Positions 26,824 through 37,208 of a DNA stretch of 64,000 nt are shown here, piece after piece. The notes beneath the pieces are model-generated. The model did no database searches. It had not been told where the DNA came from and worked only from the letters and a program-made list of their open reading frames with translations. The DNA lies in the NCBI GenBank assembly GCA_021373015.1, contig JAJFTJ010000007.1:124280-188279 (forward strand), given 5' to 3'. Source of the stretch: Nitrospiraceae bacterium. Its GTDB lineage: Bacteria; Nitrospirota; Thermodesulfovibrionia; Thermodesulfovibrionales; UBA1546. The number at the start of each line of letters is the position of its first letter. Position 1 is the first letter of the stretch. The translations under genes were made by a program, and so were the position numbers.

Positions 26824-27136
26824 ACTGGAAAATATACTCGTCAGGTCTGGCTAATCCAAACTCCTCTCGTGCATGTTTTTCAAGATAAAATGGATTTTCT
26901 TTTAAAGCTACGATCTGTTTTTTCATCTGCCCAGTATCTTTGTGCAGAGCTGCAATCTCGTTTTCAAGGGAAGATTTTTTATTAATCAGCTGTTTGTATC
27001 TGATAAATCCTGAATCTCCGAAGAGCAGATTTATCATGAGATATATAAAGCTTAACAGGAAAATAATTGATGTTATGAGCCTCTTTTTCCTTATCTCAGA
27101 GACAACCTGTTTCCTTAATAAGTTATTAGAGTTCAT
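26813..27136 (-). CDS. Septum formation initiator family protein (FtsB/DivIC-like)
   Basis: A 107-residue bitopic membrane protein. It has a basic N terminus, one hydrophobic segment (about 20-40), a coiled coil (about 47-80), and the C-terminal signature Glu-x-x-[12 protein letters not shown]. This is the FtsB/DivIC layout that links the divisome. It overlaps the enolase stop by 4 bases. Enolase-ftsB pairing is common in many bacteria, which supports the call. Confidence 0.9.
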   Translation of the reverse strand: MNSNNLLRKQVVSEIRKKRLITSIIFLLSFIYLMINLLFGDSGFIRYKQLINKKSSLENEIAALHKDTGQMKKQIVALKENPFYLEKHAREEFGLARPDEYIFQYDR

Positions 27137-28410
27137 CCCTTAAGATTATAAAACGTTTCAAGTCCTTTGTATATAGCGCTGTCAGCAAGTTCTTCTTCTA
27201 TTCTCAGCAGACGGTTATATTTTGATACTCTCTCGCTTCTTGCAAGGGAGCCTGTTTTTATAAATCCTGCATTAACGGCAACTGCAAGGTCAGCTATTGT
27301 AGTGTCCTCTGTCTCGCCTGATCTGTGAGAAATGATTGCTGTGTACCCGGCTCTCTTAGCCATCTCGATTGCATCCAAGGTTTCTGTAAGAGTTCCAATC
27401 TGATTAAGTTTTATGAGAATAGAATTTGCTATTCCCTCTTCAATTCCTTTTTCCAAAATTTTTGTATTTGTTACAAAAATATCATCTCCGACAAGCTGGA
27501 CTTTTTTGCCAAGTCTCTCAGTCATCATTTTCCAGCCCTTCCAGTCATTCTCTGCAAGTCCGTCTTCGATGGAAAGAATTGGATATTTGTTAGTCCATTT
27601 TTCATAATAGGAAACAATCTCTTCTGAAGAGATGTTCTTGCCGTCAAATTTATAATTATTTTTAGAATAAAGCTCTGATGCTGCAACATCAAGCGCAATA
27701 TAGACATCTTTCCCTGGCTTGTATCCTGCTTTCTCGATTGCCTGCATAACAAGTTCTATGGCTGCTTCATTTCCATTAAGATCAGGTGCAAATCCTCCCT
27801 CGTCGCCTACTGCAGTATTAAGTCCTTTGGATTTTAGAATAGTCTTAAGGTTATGGAATATCTCGACTCCTGCTCTTAATGCAGACGCAAAACTTTCTAA
27901 TCCAAGAGGCATTATCATAAATTCCTGAATATCAAGATTATTGTCAGCGTGTGCGCCGCCGTTCAGTATGTTCATCATTGGTATCGGAAGTTGTTTTACA
28001 TTACATCCGCCGATGTATCTGTATAAAGGCATTCCTGCTTCGTCAGCAGATGCCTTGCAGACAGCAAGCGAGGCTCCTAGTATTGCATTTGCGCCGAGTC
28101 TGCTTTTATTTTCTGTTCCGTCGAGTTCTATGAGAAGATTGTCTATATAAGTCTGATCATATGAGTCAAGTCCTCTTATTGCCGGTCCAATCTCTTTTAC
28201 AATATTTGTTACTGCGTTTAAAACTCCTTTTCCAAAAAATCTTTTGCCGCCGTCTCTTAATTCAAGCGCTTCTCTTTGCCCTGTTGATGCGCCGGAAGGC
28301 ACTGCTGCCCTGCCGATTGCCCCGCTGTCAAGATATACCTCAGCCTCTATTGTAGGATTTCCTCTTGAATCAATTATTTCACGCGCATGTACATCTGTAA
28401 TCTGTCCCAT
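27133..28410 (-). CDS. eno: Enolase
   Basis: A 425-residue glycolytic enzyme interconverting 2-phosphoglycerate and phosphoenolpyruvate. It shows Ile-Asp-Ser-Arg-Gly-Asn-Pro-Thr, the Asn-Ile-Leu-Asn-Gly-Gly-Ala-His motif, Gly-Asp-Glu-Gly-Gly-Phe-Ala-Pro, metal ligands in Ser-Ile-Glu-Asp-Gly and Val-Gly-Asp-Asp, and Ser-His-Arg-Ser-Gly-Glu-Thr-Glu-Asp. An AGGAGGC site precedes it. Confidence 0.98.
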   Translation of the reverse strand: MGQITDVHAREIIDSRGNPTIEAEVYLDSGAIGRAAVPSGASTGQREALELRDGGKRFFGKGVLNAVTNIVKEIGPAIRGLDSYDQTYIDNLLIELDGTENKSRLGANAILGASLAVCKASADEAGMPLYRYIGGCNVKQLPIPMMNILNGGAHADNNLDIQEFMIMPLGLESFASALRAGVEIFHNLKTILKSKGLNTAVGDEGGFAPDLNGNEAAIELVMQAIEKAGYKPGKDVYIALDVAASELYSKNNYKFDGKNISSEEIVSYYEKWTNKYPILSIEDGLAENDWKGWKMMTERLGKKVQLVGDDIFVTNTKILEKGIEEGIANSILIKLNQIGTLTETLDAIEMAKRAGYTAIISHRSGETEDTTIADLAVAVNAGFIKTGSLARSERVSKYNRLLRIEEELADSAIYKGLETFYNLKG

Positions 28411-28442
28411 AAAATGCCTCCTGTATGAAAATGGTATTTATA

Positions 28443-29843
28443 TTATAAATTTTTTAGTGACTTTTTGAGAACATGGATTGCCTCATTATGAGCATCTTCT
28501 GAGGCCTCCATTAAGCCTTCTGATAAGGTCGGGTGAGCGTGTATTGTATTTGCAATATCTTTGATCTTAAGCCGTGTTTTTATTGCAATCGCTCCTTCAT
28601 GGATAAGATCGGAAGCATGAGGTCCGATAATATGCATGCCAAGAATCCTGTCATCTTTTTTATCTCCAATCACTTTTATAAATCCTGATATTTCTCCAAT
28701 TGCATGTGCCTTGCCAAGATTCCTGAATTGGAAATAACCTTTTATTATGTCTATGCCTTTTTCCAATGCCTGATGCTCTCTTAGGCCGACGGATCCAATT
28801 TCAGGAGATGTGAATATTGCTGCAGGAACAGCATCGTAGTCCATCAATGCTTTTTCTCCTGATGCATTCAGCGAAGCAACAATTCCCTGTTTTGATGCAA
28901 TATGCGCCAGAAGCATTTTCCCGGTAACATCTCCTATGGCATATATTCCGGCGGCATTTGTTTCCATTTTTTCATTTACTAATATCTCGCCTTTTTCTCC
29001 GATCTGAATTCCTGCGTTTTCCAGTCCCATAAAGTCGCTGTTAAAAGTCCTTCCTATAGATACTATTATTTTTTCAGTTATGATTTCTTTCCCGTCAGAT
29101 AAAATTGCACGTACGCCGTTGTCTATTTTTTCAATCTGTTCAACCTTGGCATTTGTAAGAAGCGTGATCTTTTTCTTTTTCAGTTCTCTTTCAAGCTGTT
29201 CAGATATTTCAATATCCTCAAGAACTACAGCCCTTGACATCATCTCCACCATTGTTACTTCGCTGCCTAGTTCTTTGTAGATACAGGCAAATTCACAGCC
29301 CATGACCCCTGCACCAATTATAAGAACACTTTTGGGAATTGATGTGAGATTTAATGCATCTGTGCTTGAGAAAATCTTCTGGCCGTCGAATTTCAACAAA
29401 GGTATTTCGGCAGGTCTTGAGCCTGTAGCAATAATAGTTTTTTCTGTTTTTATATTTTCAATAGAACCATCTTTGCTTTTTATCTGAATTTCTTGAGGAG
29501 AGATAAATGAGGCTTGTCCTTCTTTAAATGTGATTCCCCAGCTTTTAAACAATGTTCTGATGCCTTTGGCCTGAACAGATATTATATTGTTTTTTCTCTG
29601 ATTAATTTTCTGAGCGTTTGCGAGAATTTCACCTTTTACTTCTATTCCGAACTCATCCAGTCTTTTTGCTTTTGCAAATGCTTCTGAAGACGCTATAAGC
29701 GCCTTTGCCGGAATACAGCCACAATTAAGGCATGTGCCTCCAACCTCGTCCTTCTCTATTACAGTGACCTGCGCTCCTCTCTGTGCAGCTTTGATTGCTG
29801 CTACATAGCCTCCTGGTCCTGAACCAAGGACGATCTGTTTCAT
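28443..29843 (-). CDS. lpdA: Dihydrolipoyl dehydrogenase
   Basis: A 466-residue FAD disulfide oxidoreductase, the E3/L component that reoxidises lipoyl groups. It has the N-terminal Gly-Ser-Gly-Pro-Gly-Gly motif, the redox-active disulfide Cys38-x4-Cys43 in Gly-Gly-Thr-Cys-Leu-Asn-Cys-Gly-Cys-Ile-Pro (with an additional Cys41), an NAD-binding Gly-Ala-Gly-Val-Met-Gly motif, and the C-terminal His-Ala-His-Pro-Thr-Leu-Ser-Glu. It directly abuts gcvH, so its partner is probably the glycine cleavage H protein. Confidence 0.95.
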   Translation of the reverse strand: MKQIVLGSGPGGYVAAIKAAQRGAQVTVIEKDEVGGTCLNCGCIPAKALIASSEAFAKAKRLDEFGIEVKGEILANAQKINQRKNNIISVQAKGIRTLFKSWGITFKEGQASFISPQEIQIKSKDGSIENIKTEKTIIATGSRPAEIPLLKFDGQKIFSSTDALNLTSIPKSVLIIGAGVMGCEFACIYKELGSEVTMVEMMSRAVVLEDIEISEQLERELKKKKITLLTNAKVEQIEKIDNGVRAILSDGKEIITEKIIVSIGRTFNSDFMGLENAGIQIGEKGEILVNEKMETNAAGIYAIGDVTGKMLLAHIASKQGIVASLNASGEKALMDYDAVPAAIFTSPEIGSVGLREHQALEKGIDIIKGYFQFRNLGKAHAIGEISGFIKVIGDKKDDRILGMHIIGPHASDLIHEGAIAIKTRLKIKDIANTIHAHPTLSEGLMEASEDAHNEAIHVLKKSLKNL

Positions 29844-30230
29844 TTACTTTGATTCTTCTTCAATATGCTTTTCATATTCTGAGGCATCAAGCAGGTCTTC
29901 CAGCTCTGATTCGTCTTCCATCTCGATTACCGCTATCCAGCCTTTTCCATATGGCTCTTCATTCATTATTTCAGGTGACTCTGAAAGATCGTCATTTACT
30001 GCAACGATATTCCCGCTTACAGGACTTATAACAGAAGAAGTTGCTTTTGTTGATTCGATCTCTGCTAACTCAGTATTAATGTCAATTGTCGTGTCTGTTT
30101 CCGGAAGGTCGATATAAACAATATCTCCAAGAGCGTCCTGAGCATAATCAGTAATTCCTATTGTTGCTTTTTTCCCCGATACTTTAACCCACGTGTGTTC
30201 TTTGTGATATTTGAGATCCTCTGGAGTCAT
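29844..30230 (-). CDS. gcvH: Glycine cleavage system H protein
   Basis: A 128-residue lipoyl carrier of the glycine cleavage system. The lipoylation site is Lys62 in Glu-Ser-Thr-Lys-Ala. I place the start at 30230, where an AGGAGGA site lies 5 bases upstream; the ATG at 30245 would bury that site in the coding sequence. gcvT and gcvP are not in this window. It could also serve as a lipoate carrier for Lpd alone. Confidence 0.95.
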   Translation of the reverse strand: MTPEDLKYHKEHTWVKVSGKKATIGITDYAQDALGDIVYIDLPETDTTIDINTELAEIESTKATSSVISPVSGNIVAVNDDLSESPEIMNEEPYGKGWIAVIEMEDESELEDLLDASEYEKHIEEESK

Positions 30231-30316
30231 TTTCTCCTCCTGCATTTTTGGAATTTTAATGCTGTGATTTCATATCATACATTTTTTTTGCTGGTCAAGA
30301 AAACAATAAAAGTATT

Positions 30317-31429
30317 TTATAATTTTTTTTCATATATCCTGTATTTTTTATAAAGCCTGCCGCCTATCATCTCGACGAGCTGTTGTACAGGTTTATTATC
30401 TTCTAATATCCATGAGAACTCAACTCTTTTGTAATTTCCTGTTTTTATTCCCCTGAATCCTTCTCTGAAAAGGATGGCGTCCACTCCTCTGAACCTGTAT
30501 TCTTCCTTAATGCCAAGAAGCAGCATCCTCAAGTCTTTTATTTTTCTCGAATAATAAAGTGCTTTTACAATTGTGATTGGATTAAGCTTTCCTTTCATTT
30601 GTCTCAATACATAATTAAAATCAGGGAGCATGCCCATAAACCCGACAGGTCTTGAATTATGTTCAGCGATCAATGTAAGTTCAGGGACAACTATATCTTT
30701 TAATCGTTTTCCGAGATGATCAAGCTCCTCGTCAGTCAAAGGTATGAATCCCCAGTTATTTTTCCATGCGGAATTATAAATATCCTTGAATGCTTCCATT
30801 TCGGCTTTAAAATTCTTTTTATTCACAGGCCTCACTGTAATTCTTCTTTTTTCTGCTATTGCAGCGACTCTGAGTATTTTTTCAGGAAGCTCGGATTCTA
30901 CGTTATATATATAGCCATACAGGTCTTTTGATTTTAGCATTCCGCAATTTTCCATCAGATTATTGTAATAAGGCATGTTATAAGATGTCATAAGCATTGG
31001 CGGTTCATCAAACCCATCTGTAAGAAATCCGCAGTACTCATTAGTCGAAAAATTCATCGGTCCTCTGATTGTTTCCATCCCTTCATTTTTGAGTTCTTCA
31101 GATACCCTTTTTAGTAATGCGGATGATACTTCAGTGTCATTTAAGCATTCAAAGAAACCAAAGAACCCAGTTTTCTCATTGTGAAATTCTATGTGTCTTT
31201 GATTGAGTATTGATGCGATTCTGCCGGATACAACGTCATTTTTTTCTGCAATAAAGAATTTGACCTTAGCGTGGTTAAAGAAAGGATTTTTAGATGAGAA
31301 ATCTTCTTTGATCTCTTTTATGAGAGATGATACATACAGTCTGTCTTTGGAATACAGATGAAATGGAAGATTTATAAACTGATCAAGACTTTTCTCTGTA
31401 TTAGCCTCTATAATTTTTACGGGATACAA
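30317..31429 (-). CDS. GNAT-fold N-acyltransferase, candidate bacterial ceramide synthase
   Basis: A 370-residue soluble protein of the large GNAT-like family whose members follow serine palmitoyltransferase genes. It has the N-terminal Leu-Pro-Phe-x-Leu-Tyr motif, Asn-Pro-Phe-Phe-x-His-Ala, Gly-Arg-Ile-Ala, Gly-Phe-Phe-Gly-Phe-Phe-Glu, the Arg-Gly-Pro-x-Asn-Phe-Ser segment and Tyr-Tyr-x-x-Leu-Met-Glu. The genetically defined ceramide synthase of Caulobacter belongs to this type of acyltransferase. It probably N-acylates the sphingoid base made by the adjacent enzyme; this assignment is inference. The start is TTG with no clear ribosome site. It lies 28 bases after the spt stop. Confidence 0.6.
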   Translation of the reverse strand: MYPVKIIEANTEKSLDQFINLPFHLYSKDRLYVSSLIKEIKEDFSSKNPFFNHAKVKFFIAEKNDVVSGRIASILNQRHIEFHNEKTGFFGFFECLNDTEVSSALLKRVSEELKNEGMETIRGPMNFSTNEYCGFLTDGFDEPPMLMTSYNMPYYNNLMENCGMLKSKDLYGYIYNVESELPEKILRVAAIAEKRRITVRPVNKKNFKAEMEAFKDIYNSAWKNNWGFIPLTDEELDHLGKRLKDIVVPELTLIAEHNSRPVGFMGMLPDFNYVLRQMKGKLNPITIVKALYYSRKIKDLRMLLLGIKEEYRFRGVDAILFREGFRGIKTGNYKRVEFSWILEDNKPVQQLVEMIGGRLYKKYRIYEKKL

Positions 31430-31457
31430 GAGGGTATATTCTCTATAGAGATTTAAA

Positions 31458-32687
31458 CTACTTTATTAACCCCAGCGATTTCCCAACTTTTGCAAAAATA
31501 TCAAGCACTAAGTCGAGGTGTTCATCAGTATGAGTAGCCATATAGCTTGTTCTTATCAGTGCCTTGCCTGCAGGGACCGCAGGGTTCACTGCAACGTTTG
31601 CAAAAATCCCTTCTTCCTGAAGCATCATTGCCATTTTAAAGGCATTCTCATCTTCTCCTACAATCACAGGTATTATAGGAGTTTCGCTTGGACCTATTTC
31701 AAAGCCGAGATCCCTGAAACCTTTAAGCATTTTGTTTGTATTCTTCCATAGTTGTTCTCTGCGCTCAGGTTCATTCTCGATAATGTCAACAGCAGCGCTT
31801 ACAGCAGCTATTGATGCAGGAGGAGGGCTTGCGCTGAACATTAAAGAGCGAGCAAAATGTTTTATATAATGTATTATATTTTCATCCCCTGCTATAAATC
31901 CACCGATTGATGCAAGAGATTTACTGTATGTGCCCATTATAAGGTCAACATCTTTTTCGAGTCCAAAGTGTTCTGCAGTACCGCGTCCGGTTTTTCCAAG
32001 GACTCCGATGCCGTGTGCATCATCAACCATCAGCCTTGCATTATATTTTTTTGCAAGTTCTACGATATCAGGAAGTTTTGCAATGTCACCTTCCATGCTG
32101 AACACGCCGTCAACCACTATGAGTTTTGTTCGATCTTCATTTTCTTTTAAGACACGATCCAGATCAGTCATGTCATTATGTCTGAATTTTTTAACCTCGC
32201 CGTAAGAAAGCTTACAGCCGTCGATTATGCTTGCATGATCCATTTTATCGATTATCACGAGGTCATTTTTACCAATAAGCGCAGACACAACTCCGAGATT
32301 AACCTGATATCCTGTTGAGAAAACAAGCGCTGCATCTTTTCTCATGAATTTCGCAAGTTTATTCTCAAGGTCTACGTGTATATCAAGGGTTCCATTTAGG
32401 AAGCGTGAACCTGCGCAGCCGGAACCATATTTTTTAACAGCTTGTATTGCGGATTCTTTTATCTTTGGATGGCTTGTAAGTCCGAGATAATTATTCGATC
32501 CTATCATGATCATTTTTTTGCCGTTAATGATCACGACTGGATCCTGTGCGCTCTCAATAACTCTGAAATAAGGATAGATGCCGAAAGATATTAGTTCTTT
32601 TGCCTTTGTGAATTTAAGACACTTTTCAAAGATGTCTGATGATTTTTTTACAGCCATTGATGAATCCTGTACCAATCCGCTGTCCAT
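31458..32687 (-). CDS. spt: Serine palmitoyltransferase-like alpha-oxoamine synthase
   Basis: A 409-residue PLP enzyme condensing an acyl thioester with an amino acid. It resembles the Sphingomonas soluble serine palmitoyltransferase more than BioF or KBL: Phe-Ser-Thr-Gly-Tyr-x-x-Asn-Leu-Gly, Asp-His-Ala-Ser-Ile-x-Asp-Gly-Cys, Lys-Phe-Arg-His-Asn-Asp, Asp-Asp-Ala-His-Gly, and the PLP-lysine region Thr-Tyr-Ser-Lys-Ser. A GGAAGG site supports the start at 32687, which overlaps the SDR gene by 40 bases; ATG at 32657 is the alternative. It would make 3-ketosphinganine, the first step of ceramide synthesis. Confidence 0.8.
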   Translation of the reverse strand: MDSGLVQDSSMAVKKSSDIFEKCLKFTKAKELISFGIYPYFRVIESAQDPVVIINGKKMIMIGSNNYLGLTSHPKIKESAIQAVKKYGSGCAGSRFLNGTLDIHVDLENKLAKFMRKDAALVFSTGYQVNLGVVSALIGKNDLVIIDKMDHASIIDGCKLSYGEVKKFRHNDMTDLDRVLKENEDRTKLIVVDGVFSMEGDIAKLPDIVELAKKYNARLMVDDAHGIGVLGKTGRGTAEHFGLEKDVDLIMGTYSKSLASIGGFIAGDENIIHYIKHFARSLMFSASPPPASIAAVSAAVDIIENEPERREQLWKNTNKMLKGFRDLGFEIGPSETPIIPVIVGEDENAFKMAMMLQEEGIFANVAVNPAVPAGKALIRTSYMATHTDEHLDLVLDIFAKVGKSLGLIK

Positions 32688-33616
32688 TTAACACCTTCCT
32701 TTATTCTGACTTTTGGACTAAAGCCTAATTCGTTTTGTGCCTTTGACGAATTGCATGTCCAGTAAGAGTATTGTAACTCTTTTATTTTATCAATGTTAAT
32801 AATACTATCTTTGCTTATTTTTTGTCCAATATTTGCTATAAGGGGCATAATAAATCTCGGTATCTTGAATTTTACAGGTTTTGTTTCTACAGCTGAAGAT
32901 ATTTCATTTACTATATCTTCGTTTGAATAGACTCTATTGTCTGAGAGATAATAAACCTCGCCTGACTTGGAATCATTTTCAGCAGACAGCGCTATCCCTT
33001 TGGCAAGGTCTTCGACATAAATTAAAGAATAATAACAGCTCCCCCAGCAGAAAGATATTCCCTTTTTTACAAGCTTGAAAAGCGTATACATGTCCCGGTC
33101 TCTCGGACCGTATACTGCGGGAGGTCTGATAATAATAACAGGCATTTGATCTTTATATTTTAGGACTCTTTTTTCACCCTCAAGCTTACTCTTGCCGTAA
33201 GAAGAGACGGGTCTTGGTTCAAATGATTCATTGAGAGGTTTTCCGTCATGACTGGGGCCTGCTGCAGCAAGACTGCTAAGATAAACAAATTTTTTGATAC
33301 TGGGATTTTTTTCTGCCACTGTCTCTATCAGATTTTCAGTGCCCTTTGCGTTTATGTGAAAAAAATTTTTTGCATCAAAGGTTTTTGTAATGCCTGCAAG
33401 GTGGAACACATAGTCGAAGTCTGCGTCTGCTATTGAATCGAGAAGAGATTGCTTGTCTGAACAGTCGCCGTAAATAAGTTTTACATCAAGATCTTCAATC
33501 CAGCGGAGATTAGATGTTTTTCTTACAAGACAGGTTACTTGATGCCCTTGTTTTAATAATTCCTCAACAAGGAAGCTGCCTATAAATCCAGTCGCGCCTG
33601 TAACAAGGGTTTTCAT
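32648..33616 (-). CDS. NAD-dependent epimerase/dehydratase family reductase, candidate ceramide reductase
   Basis: A 322-residue extended short-chain dehydrogenase. The Rossmann motif Gly-Ala-Thr-Gly-Phe-Ile-Gly is at residues 7-13, with Ser-Ser at the catalytic strand and Tyr-Gly-Lys-Ser-Lys as the active-site YxxxK. It is the first gene of a three-gene unit with spt and the acyltransferase. In Caulobacter a reductase of this family acts on the keto group after acylation. The same role here is inferred from position. Confidence 0.75.
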   Translation of the reverse strand: MKTLVTGATGFIGSFLVEELLKQGHQVTCLVRKTSNLRWIEDLDVKLIYGDCSDKQSLLDSIADADFDYVFHLAGITKTFDAKNFFHINAKGTENLIETVAEKNPSIKKFVYLSSLAAAGPSHDGKPLNESFEPRPVSSYGKSKLEGEKRVLKYKDQMPVIIIRPPAVYGPRDRDMYTLFKLVKKGISFCWGSCYYSLIYVEDLAKGIALSAENDSKSGEVYYLSDNRVYSNEDIVNEISSAVETKPVKFKIPRFIMPLIANIGQKISKDSIINIDKIKELQYSYWTCNSSKAQNELGFSPKVRIKEGVKWTADWYRIHQWL

Positions 33617-33704
33617 AATTTAGAGTGGCTTATTCTGCGTGATATTCTCTCTAAGAGTAAAGTATATATCAGATATTTTTTGATGAAACAATAAAATAAT
33701 CTCC

Positions 33705-34550
33705 TTAAAGGTTCATTGATTCTAGAAGTGCAATTCTTTTTTCCATAGGAGGATGCGTGCTGAAAAGTTTTAGAAGACCTCCGCCTGTTAGTGGATTGAC
33801 TATAAACATATGAGAAGTTGCCGGATTTGCATCCATTGGTATCTGCTGGGATGCGAAATGAAGTCTTCTGAGCGCACTTGCCAACGACCTGGGGTTTCCT
33901 GCAAGGCGTGCGCCGCCTTCGTCAGCTGCATATTCTCTCGAGCGGGATATTGCCATTTGAATAAGCAGGGCAGCAATAGGCCCCACAATCATCATTGCGA
34001 TTGCTGCGACAGGACTGCTGCCGCCTTCTTCGTCGTTGCCTCTATGTCCGCCAAATAATGCAGCCCACTGTGCCATCTGTGCAAGATAACTTATTGCAGC
34101 GGCAATAGTTGCAGCAATGGTGCTTATAAGAATATCTCTATGCTTTATGTGTGCAAGCTCATGAGCTATAACGCCGGTAAGTTCTTCGCTGCTCAGAATT
34201 CGCATTATACCGGTTGTTACGGCTACAGCAGCATGATTAGGATTTCTTCCAGTTGCGAATGCATTAGGCTGCTCTTGTTCCATAATATAAACCTTTGGCA
34301 TTGGCATTTCTGCTTTTTGTGCGAGTCTTCTGACTATTCCGTAAAGTTCCGGTGCTTCTGATTCTGTTACTTGTTGTGCACCGTACATTTTAAGAACAAT
34401 TTTATCACTGAACCAGTATGTAAATAAATTCATTAATACTGCAAAAATAAGAGCTATTGTCATTCCCTGTTTTCCGCCCAGCGCTGCTCCGGCCCATACA
34501 AGTAACAGGCTTAAGAAAACAAGCAAGAATAATGTTTTTATACTATTCAT
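33705..34550 (-). CDS. htpX: Membrane metalloprotease HtpX
   Basis: A 281-residue M48 family protease for membrane protein quality control. Two N-terminal hydrophobic segments (about 5-45) precede the zinc motif His-Glu-Leu-Ala-His, followed by two more hydrophobic segments and the third ligand Glu in Glu-Tyr-Ala-Ala-Asp-Glu. The C-terminal Ser-Thr-His-Pro-Pro-Met-Glu-x-Arg is conserved. An AGGAGG site lies upstream. It is divergent from the LysR-type gene, 198 bases away. Confidence 0.96.
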   Translation of the reverse strand: MNSIKTLFLLVFLSLLLVWAGAALGGKQGMTIALIFAVLMNLFTYWFSDKIVLKMYGAQQVTESEAPELYGIVRRLAQKAEMPMPKVYIMEQEQPNAFATGRNPNHAAVAVTTGIMRILSSEELTGVIAHELAHIKHRDILISTIAATIAAAISYLAQMAQWAALFGGHRGNDEEGGSSPVAAIAMMIVGPIAALLIQMAISRSREYAADEGGARLAGNPRSLASALRRLHFASQQIPMDANPATSHMFIVNPLTGGGLLKLFSTHPPMEKRIALLESMNL

Positions 34551-34748
34551 ATTTACCTCCTACTGAGTAAACTCTCATGCGGCATTTATTATGCGGTATC
34601 TTTTTAATATTTTCAAATCATTATAGCTTATCAAGGATTTTGGTTGCAAGATTTAAAAAAGACATTTTTTTATTAAAATAATTGAAGCATTCTTAAATAA
34701 TTTTTCCAATTTGTTACAATTACACAAAAGCACCAAAGGAGATTTTAA

Positions 34749-35633
34749 ATGGATATACATCATTTAAAAATTTTTCTTTCTGTATATAAAAGTAAAAGTT
34801 TTTCAAAGGCTTCAGAACTGGTATCTCTCACCCAGCCTACAATAAGCGAACATATAAAGAAATTAGAAACAGATCTTAACTGTAGATTATTTGACAGAAT
34901 GGGGAAAACAATAATTCCTACCAAAGAAGCAGATATGCTCTACAATTTTGCAACAGAGATAGTTGAAAAAGCTGGCAATTTCAAAGATGCTTTAAAAAAT
35001 TACAAAGGAAAAATTACAGGCGAACTTGCAGTGGGCGCAAGCTCTATTCCCGGCACTTATATATTGCCCCGGGTAATAGGATTATTCAGAAAAAAATATC
35101 CTTCTGCCACTTTTCAAATATTCATATCTGATACAAAAGATGTTGTTACAAAGATAATGAAACACGAACTGCTGTTAGGAGTTGTGGGATCAAAATTTAT
35201 TAACAAGGAGATAAATTATATCCCATTTATGGATGATGAGCTGATTGTAATCGCATCACCGCATTTTGGCATAAAAAAGAACATATCTCTCGGCGAATTG
35301 ATAAAGTTTCCATTGATTATGCGGGAAGAAGGTTCCGGCACAAGAAGAGAATTTGAAAAGTTTCTGGATAGCAAGGGAATAAGTATTGACAGACTGAATA
35401 TTACAGGGTTTTTCAATTCAACTGATGCTGTTAAACAGGCTGTTAAGGCCGGACTTGGTATTTCTGTTATTTCAAGAATAGCTGTTGCTGACGAACTGAA
35501 GACCAAACTTCTAAAGGAAGCAAAGCTGGATGATTTTAAAATAAAAAGAAATTTTTATTTGATTACACATAAGAAAAGGACTATTCCCAAAATCTATAAT
35601 ATATTTATGGATTATATCTCCAGACAAAAATAA
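34749..35633 (+). CDS. LysR-family transcriptional regulator
   Basis: A 294-residue LTTR. An N-terminal winged helix-turn-helix (about residues 2-60, with Ala-Ser-Glu-Leu-Val-Ser-Leu-Thr-Gln-Pro-Thr-Ile-Ser) precedes a type 2 periplasmic-binding-like effector domain (Gly-Glu-Leu-Ala-Val-Gly-Ala-Ser, then Ile-Pro-Gly-Thr-Tyr-Ile-Leu-Pro). This resembles CysB-like and related LTTRs found near one-carbon or sulfur genes. The upstream TTGTTACAA in the divergent gap could be an autoregulatory site. The target is unknown; divergent htpX is a candidate. Confidence 0.9.
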   Translation: MDIHHLKIFLSVYKSKSFSKASELVSLTQPTISEHIKKLETDLNCRLFDRMGKTIIPTKEADMLYNFATEIVEKAGNFKDALKNYKGKITGELAVGASSIPGTYILPRVIGLFRKKYPSATFQIFISDTKDVVTKIMKHELLLGVVGSKFINKEINYIPFMDDELIVIASPHFGIKKNISLGELIKFPLIMREEGSGTRREFEKFLDSKGISIDRLNITGFFNSTDAVKQAVKAGLGISVISRIAVADELKTKLLKEAKLDDFKIKRNFYLITHKKRTIPKIYNIFMDYISRQK

Positions 35634-35668
35634 AAAATGGCAGACCGTTGAAACGGTCTGCCATTTTA
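35634..35668. terminator. Bidirectional intrinsic terminator
   Basis: A near-perfect stem of 14-16 bp (35634-35647 with 35654-35667) around a short TTGAAA loop, flanked by A-run and T-run. It lies between the convergent LysR and ccsA genes and can serve both. Confidence 0.92.
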
Positions 35669-35684
35669 GATTCAGCTGATATTA

Positions 35685-37208
35685 TTATTCCATGCTGCCG
35701 TAAGAATGCAGTCCTGAAAGCAGGAGGTTAACGCCTAGATAAGTAAAGATGACAATAGCAAAGCCAATTACTGCAACAACAGCAACTTTTTTTCCTTTCC
35801 ATCCCCTTAGCAGCCTGCTGTGCAGGTAGAATGCATAGACAAACCATGTTATGAGCGACCATGTTTCCTTAGGATCCCATCCCCAGTATGTTCCCCATGC
35901 CTGATCTGCCCATATAGCTCCGAATATCAGGCCGCCTAGAGTAAAGACAGGGAATCCTACTGAAATGCTCTTGTAGGTAATCTCATCCAGAAATTCATGA
36001 GAGATATTTACCTTTGAAATAATGTTTTTTAAGAATGATCCATATCGCCATATGCAATAGAGAAATACTATAAGTAGTGTATAGCTTATTACAACAATAA
36101 CAGGTGAGGCATTCATCAATGTGGCTCTGAGTGTTATGCTGTTCCCGTGAGGGGGCGTCACTTCCATTACCTTGAAAACAATAAAATCCAGCCCCATTGC
36201 AAGAAGCAAAAAGGCGAATATGCCCATGCTTAATGTCCAGAACAGATAGTATTCTCTTTTCAGCGTCAGATATTTAATCATCACTATTCCCAGGAAAAGC
36301 AGCATGCCTACTACACCCATTGCGCTTCCTGTAAATGAAGCAGCTTTTGAAAGCGTCCCCATATGTCTTACCTGTGCTACCTCATCAGCCTTGATAACCT
36401 GTAGTTTAACAAGCTGGATAAGTATGAATATGGCAGCAATGCTTACTAGTGAAAGGCCTATAACGCTCAGAACTGCCTTTAGCTTTTTGTTTGAGGAGCT
36501 GCCATCTTTTTCGAATATGCGTTTTGTAATATCTATATTGAGCTTCAAATCAACGCCCAAGACTAAAGCAAAACTTATAATCCAGAGTCCGATTGTTTCA
36601 GGGCTTTGTGAAGTCAGGCCAAGAAGCAGCCCGAAGACTGTGAATAGTATCCAAAATGTATTTTTTCTTTTTTGTGTCTCTGAAGTGGAGATGAGATACA
36701 TAAGCCCTGTGCTGAAAGATAATGCAAATGCTGAATAGGCTATAAAGCTCATCATAACGTGGGCCAGAAGCCAGTTGCTCTGAAGCGCCGGGACCAATGG
36801 CTGTATTTCTTTTGACATTCCTGAAAGGTCTATAAATGCAAGCGCCAGACCTGCAACCGGAGTTATGAATGCGCCAAAAGAACGGTTCTTGTATTTGAAT
36901 TCAATTACCAGATATCCAAGTATGAGACACCAGACAAAAAATATCAGGGACTCATACAGATTTCTTAAAGGCACGCTTCTGATAAGAGATATTATAAATG
37001 TACTGTCAGGCGTGAGTGCTGTCCACTGCGCATATGATTCTGCCCATCTGATAAGAAATGCAAATGTCTGAGAAACAAATCCAATAATTGTGAGTGTCGT
37101 TGCTGTTACTCCAACCTGCTGGTTTCTGGATGCAAGATAAGTTATGTAAACTATCATTGCAAGAATATAAGATATTGTTGCTATTCCAAATAAGGCAGAG
37201 CTTCCCAT
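35685..37208 (-). CDS. ccsA: Cytochrome c biogenesis protein CcsA/ResC (system II)
   Basis: A 507-residue multi-spanning membrane protein of the haem-handling family. The periplasmic Trp-rich motif Trp-Gly-x-x-Trp-Gly-Trp-Asp-Pro-Lys-Glu-Thr-Trp is at the C-terminal end, and conserved His residues flank it. With ResB it exports haem and ligates it to CxxCH apocytochromes. The start abuts the resB stop. Clients in the window include the cytochrome at 47446 and, plausibly, the chemoreceptor at 8245. Confidence 0.93.
   Translation of the reverse strand: MGSSALFGIATISYILAMIVYITYLASRNQQVGVTATTLTIIGFVSQTFAFLIRWAESYAQWTALTPDSTFIISLIRSVPLRNLYESLIFFVWCLILGYLVIEFKYKNRSFGAFITPVAGLALAFIDLSGMSKEIQPLVPALQSNWLLAHVMMSFIAYSAFALSFSTGLMYLISTSETQKRKNTFWILFTVFGLLLGLTSQSPETIGLWIISFALVLGVDLKLNIDITKRIFEKDGSSSNKKLKAVLSVIGLSLVSIAAIFILIQLVKLQVIKADEVAQVRHMGTLSKAASFTGSAMGVVGMLLFLGIVMIKYLTLKREYYLFWTLSMGIFAFLLLAMGLDFIVFKVMEVTPPHGNSITLRATLMNASPVIVVISYTLLIVFLYCIWRYGSFLKNIISKVNISHEFLDEITYKSISVGFPVFTLGGLIFGAIWADQAWGTYWGWDPKETWSLITWFVYAFYLHSRLLRGWKGKKVAVVAVIGFAIVIFTYLGVNLLLSGLHSYGSME

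Noticed and set aside
31458..32687. Call as glycine C-acetyltransferase (KBL) or BioF
   Set aside because: Residue patterns and the coupled reductase and acyltransferase genes fit serine palmitoyltransferase better, and no threonine or biotin genes adjoin. Phylogeny would settle it.
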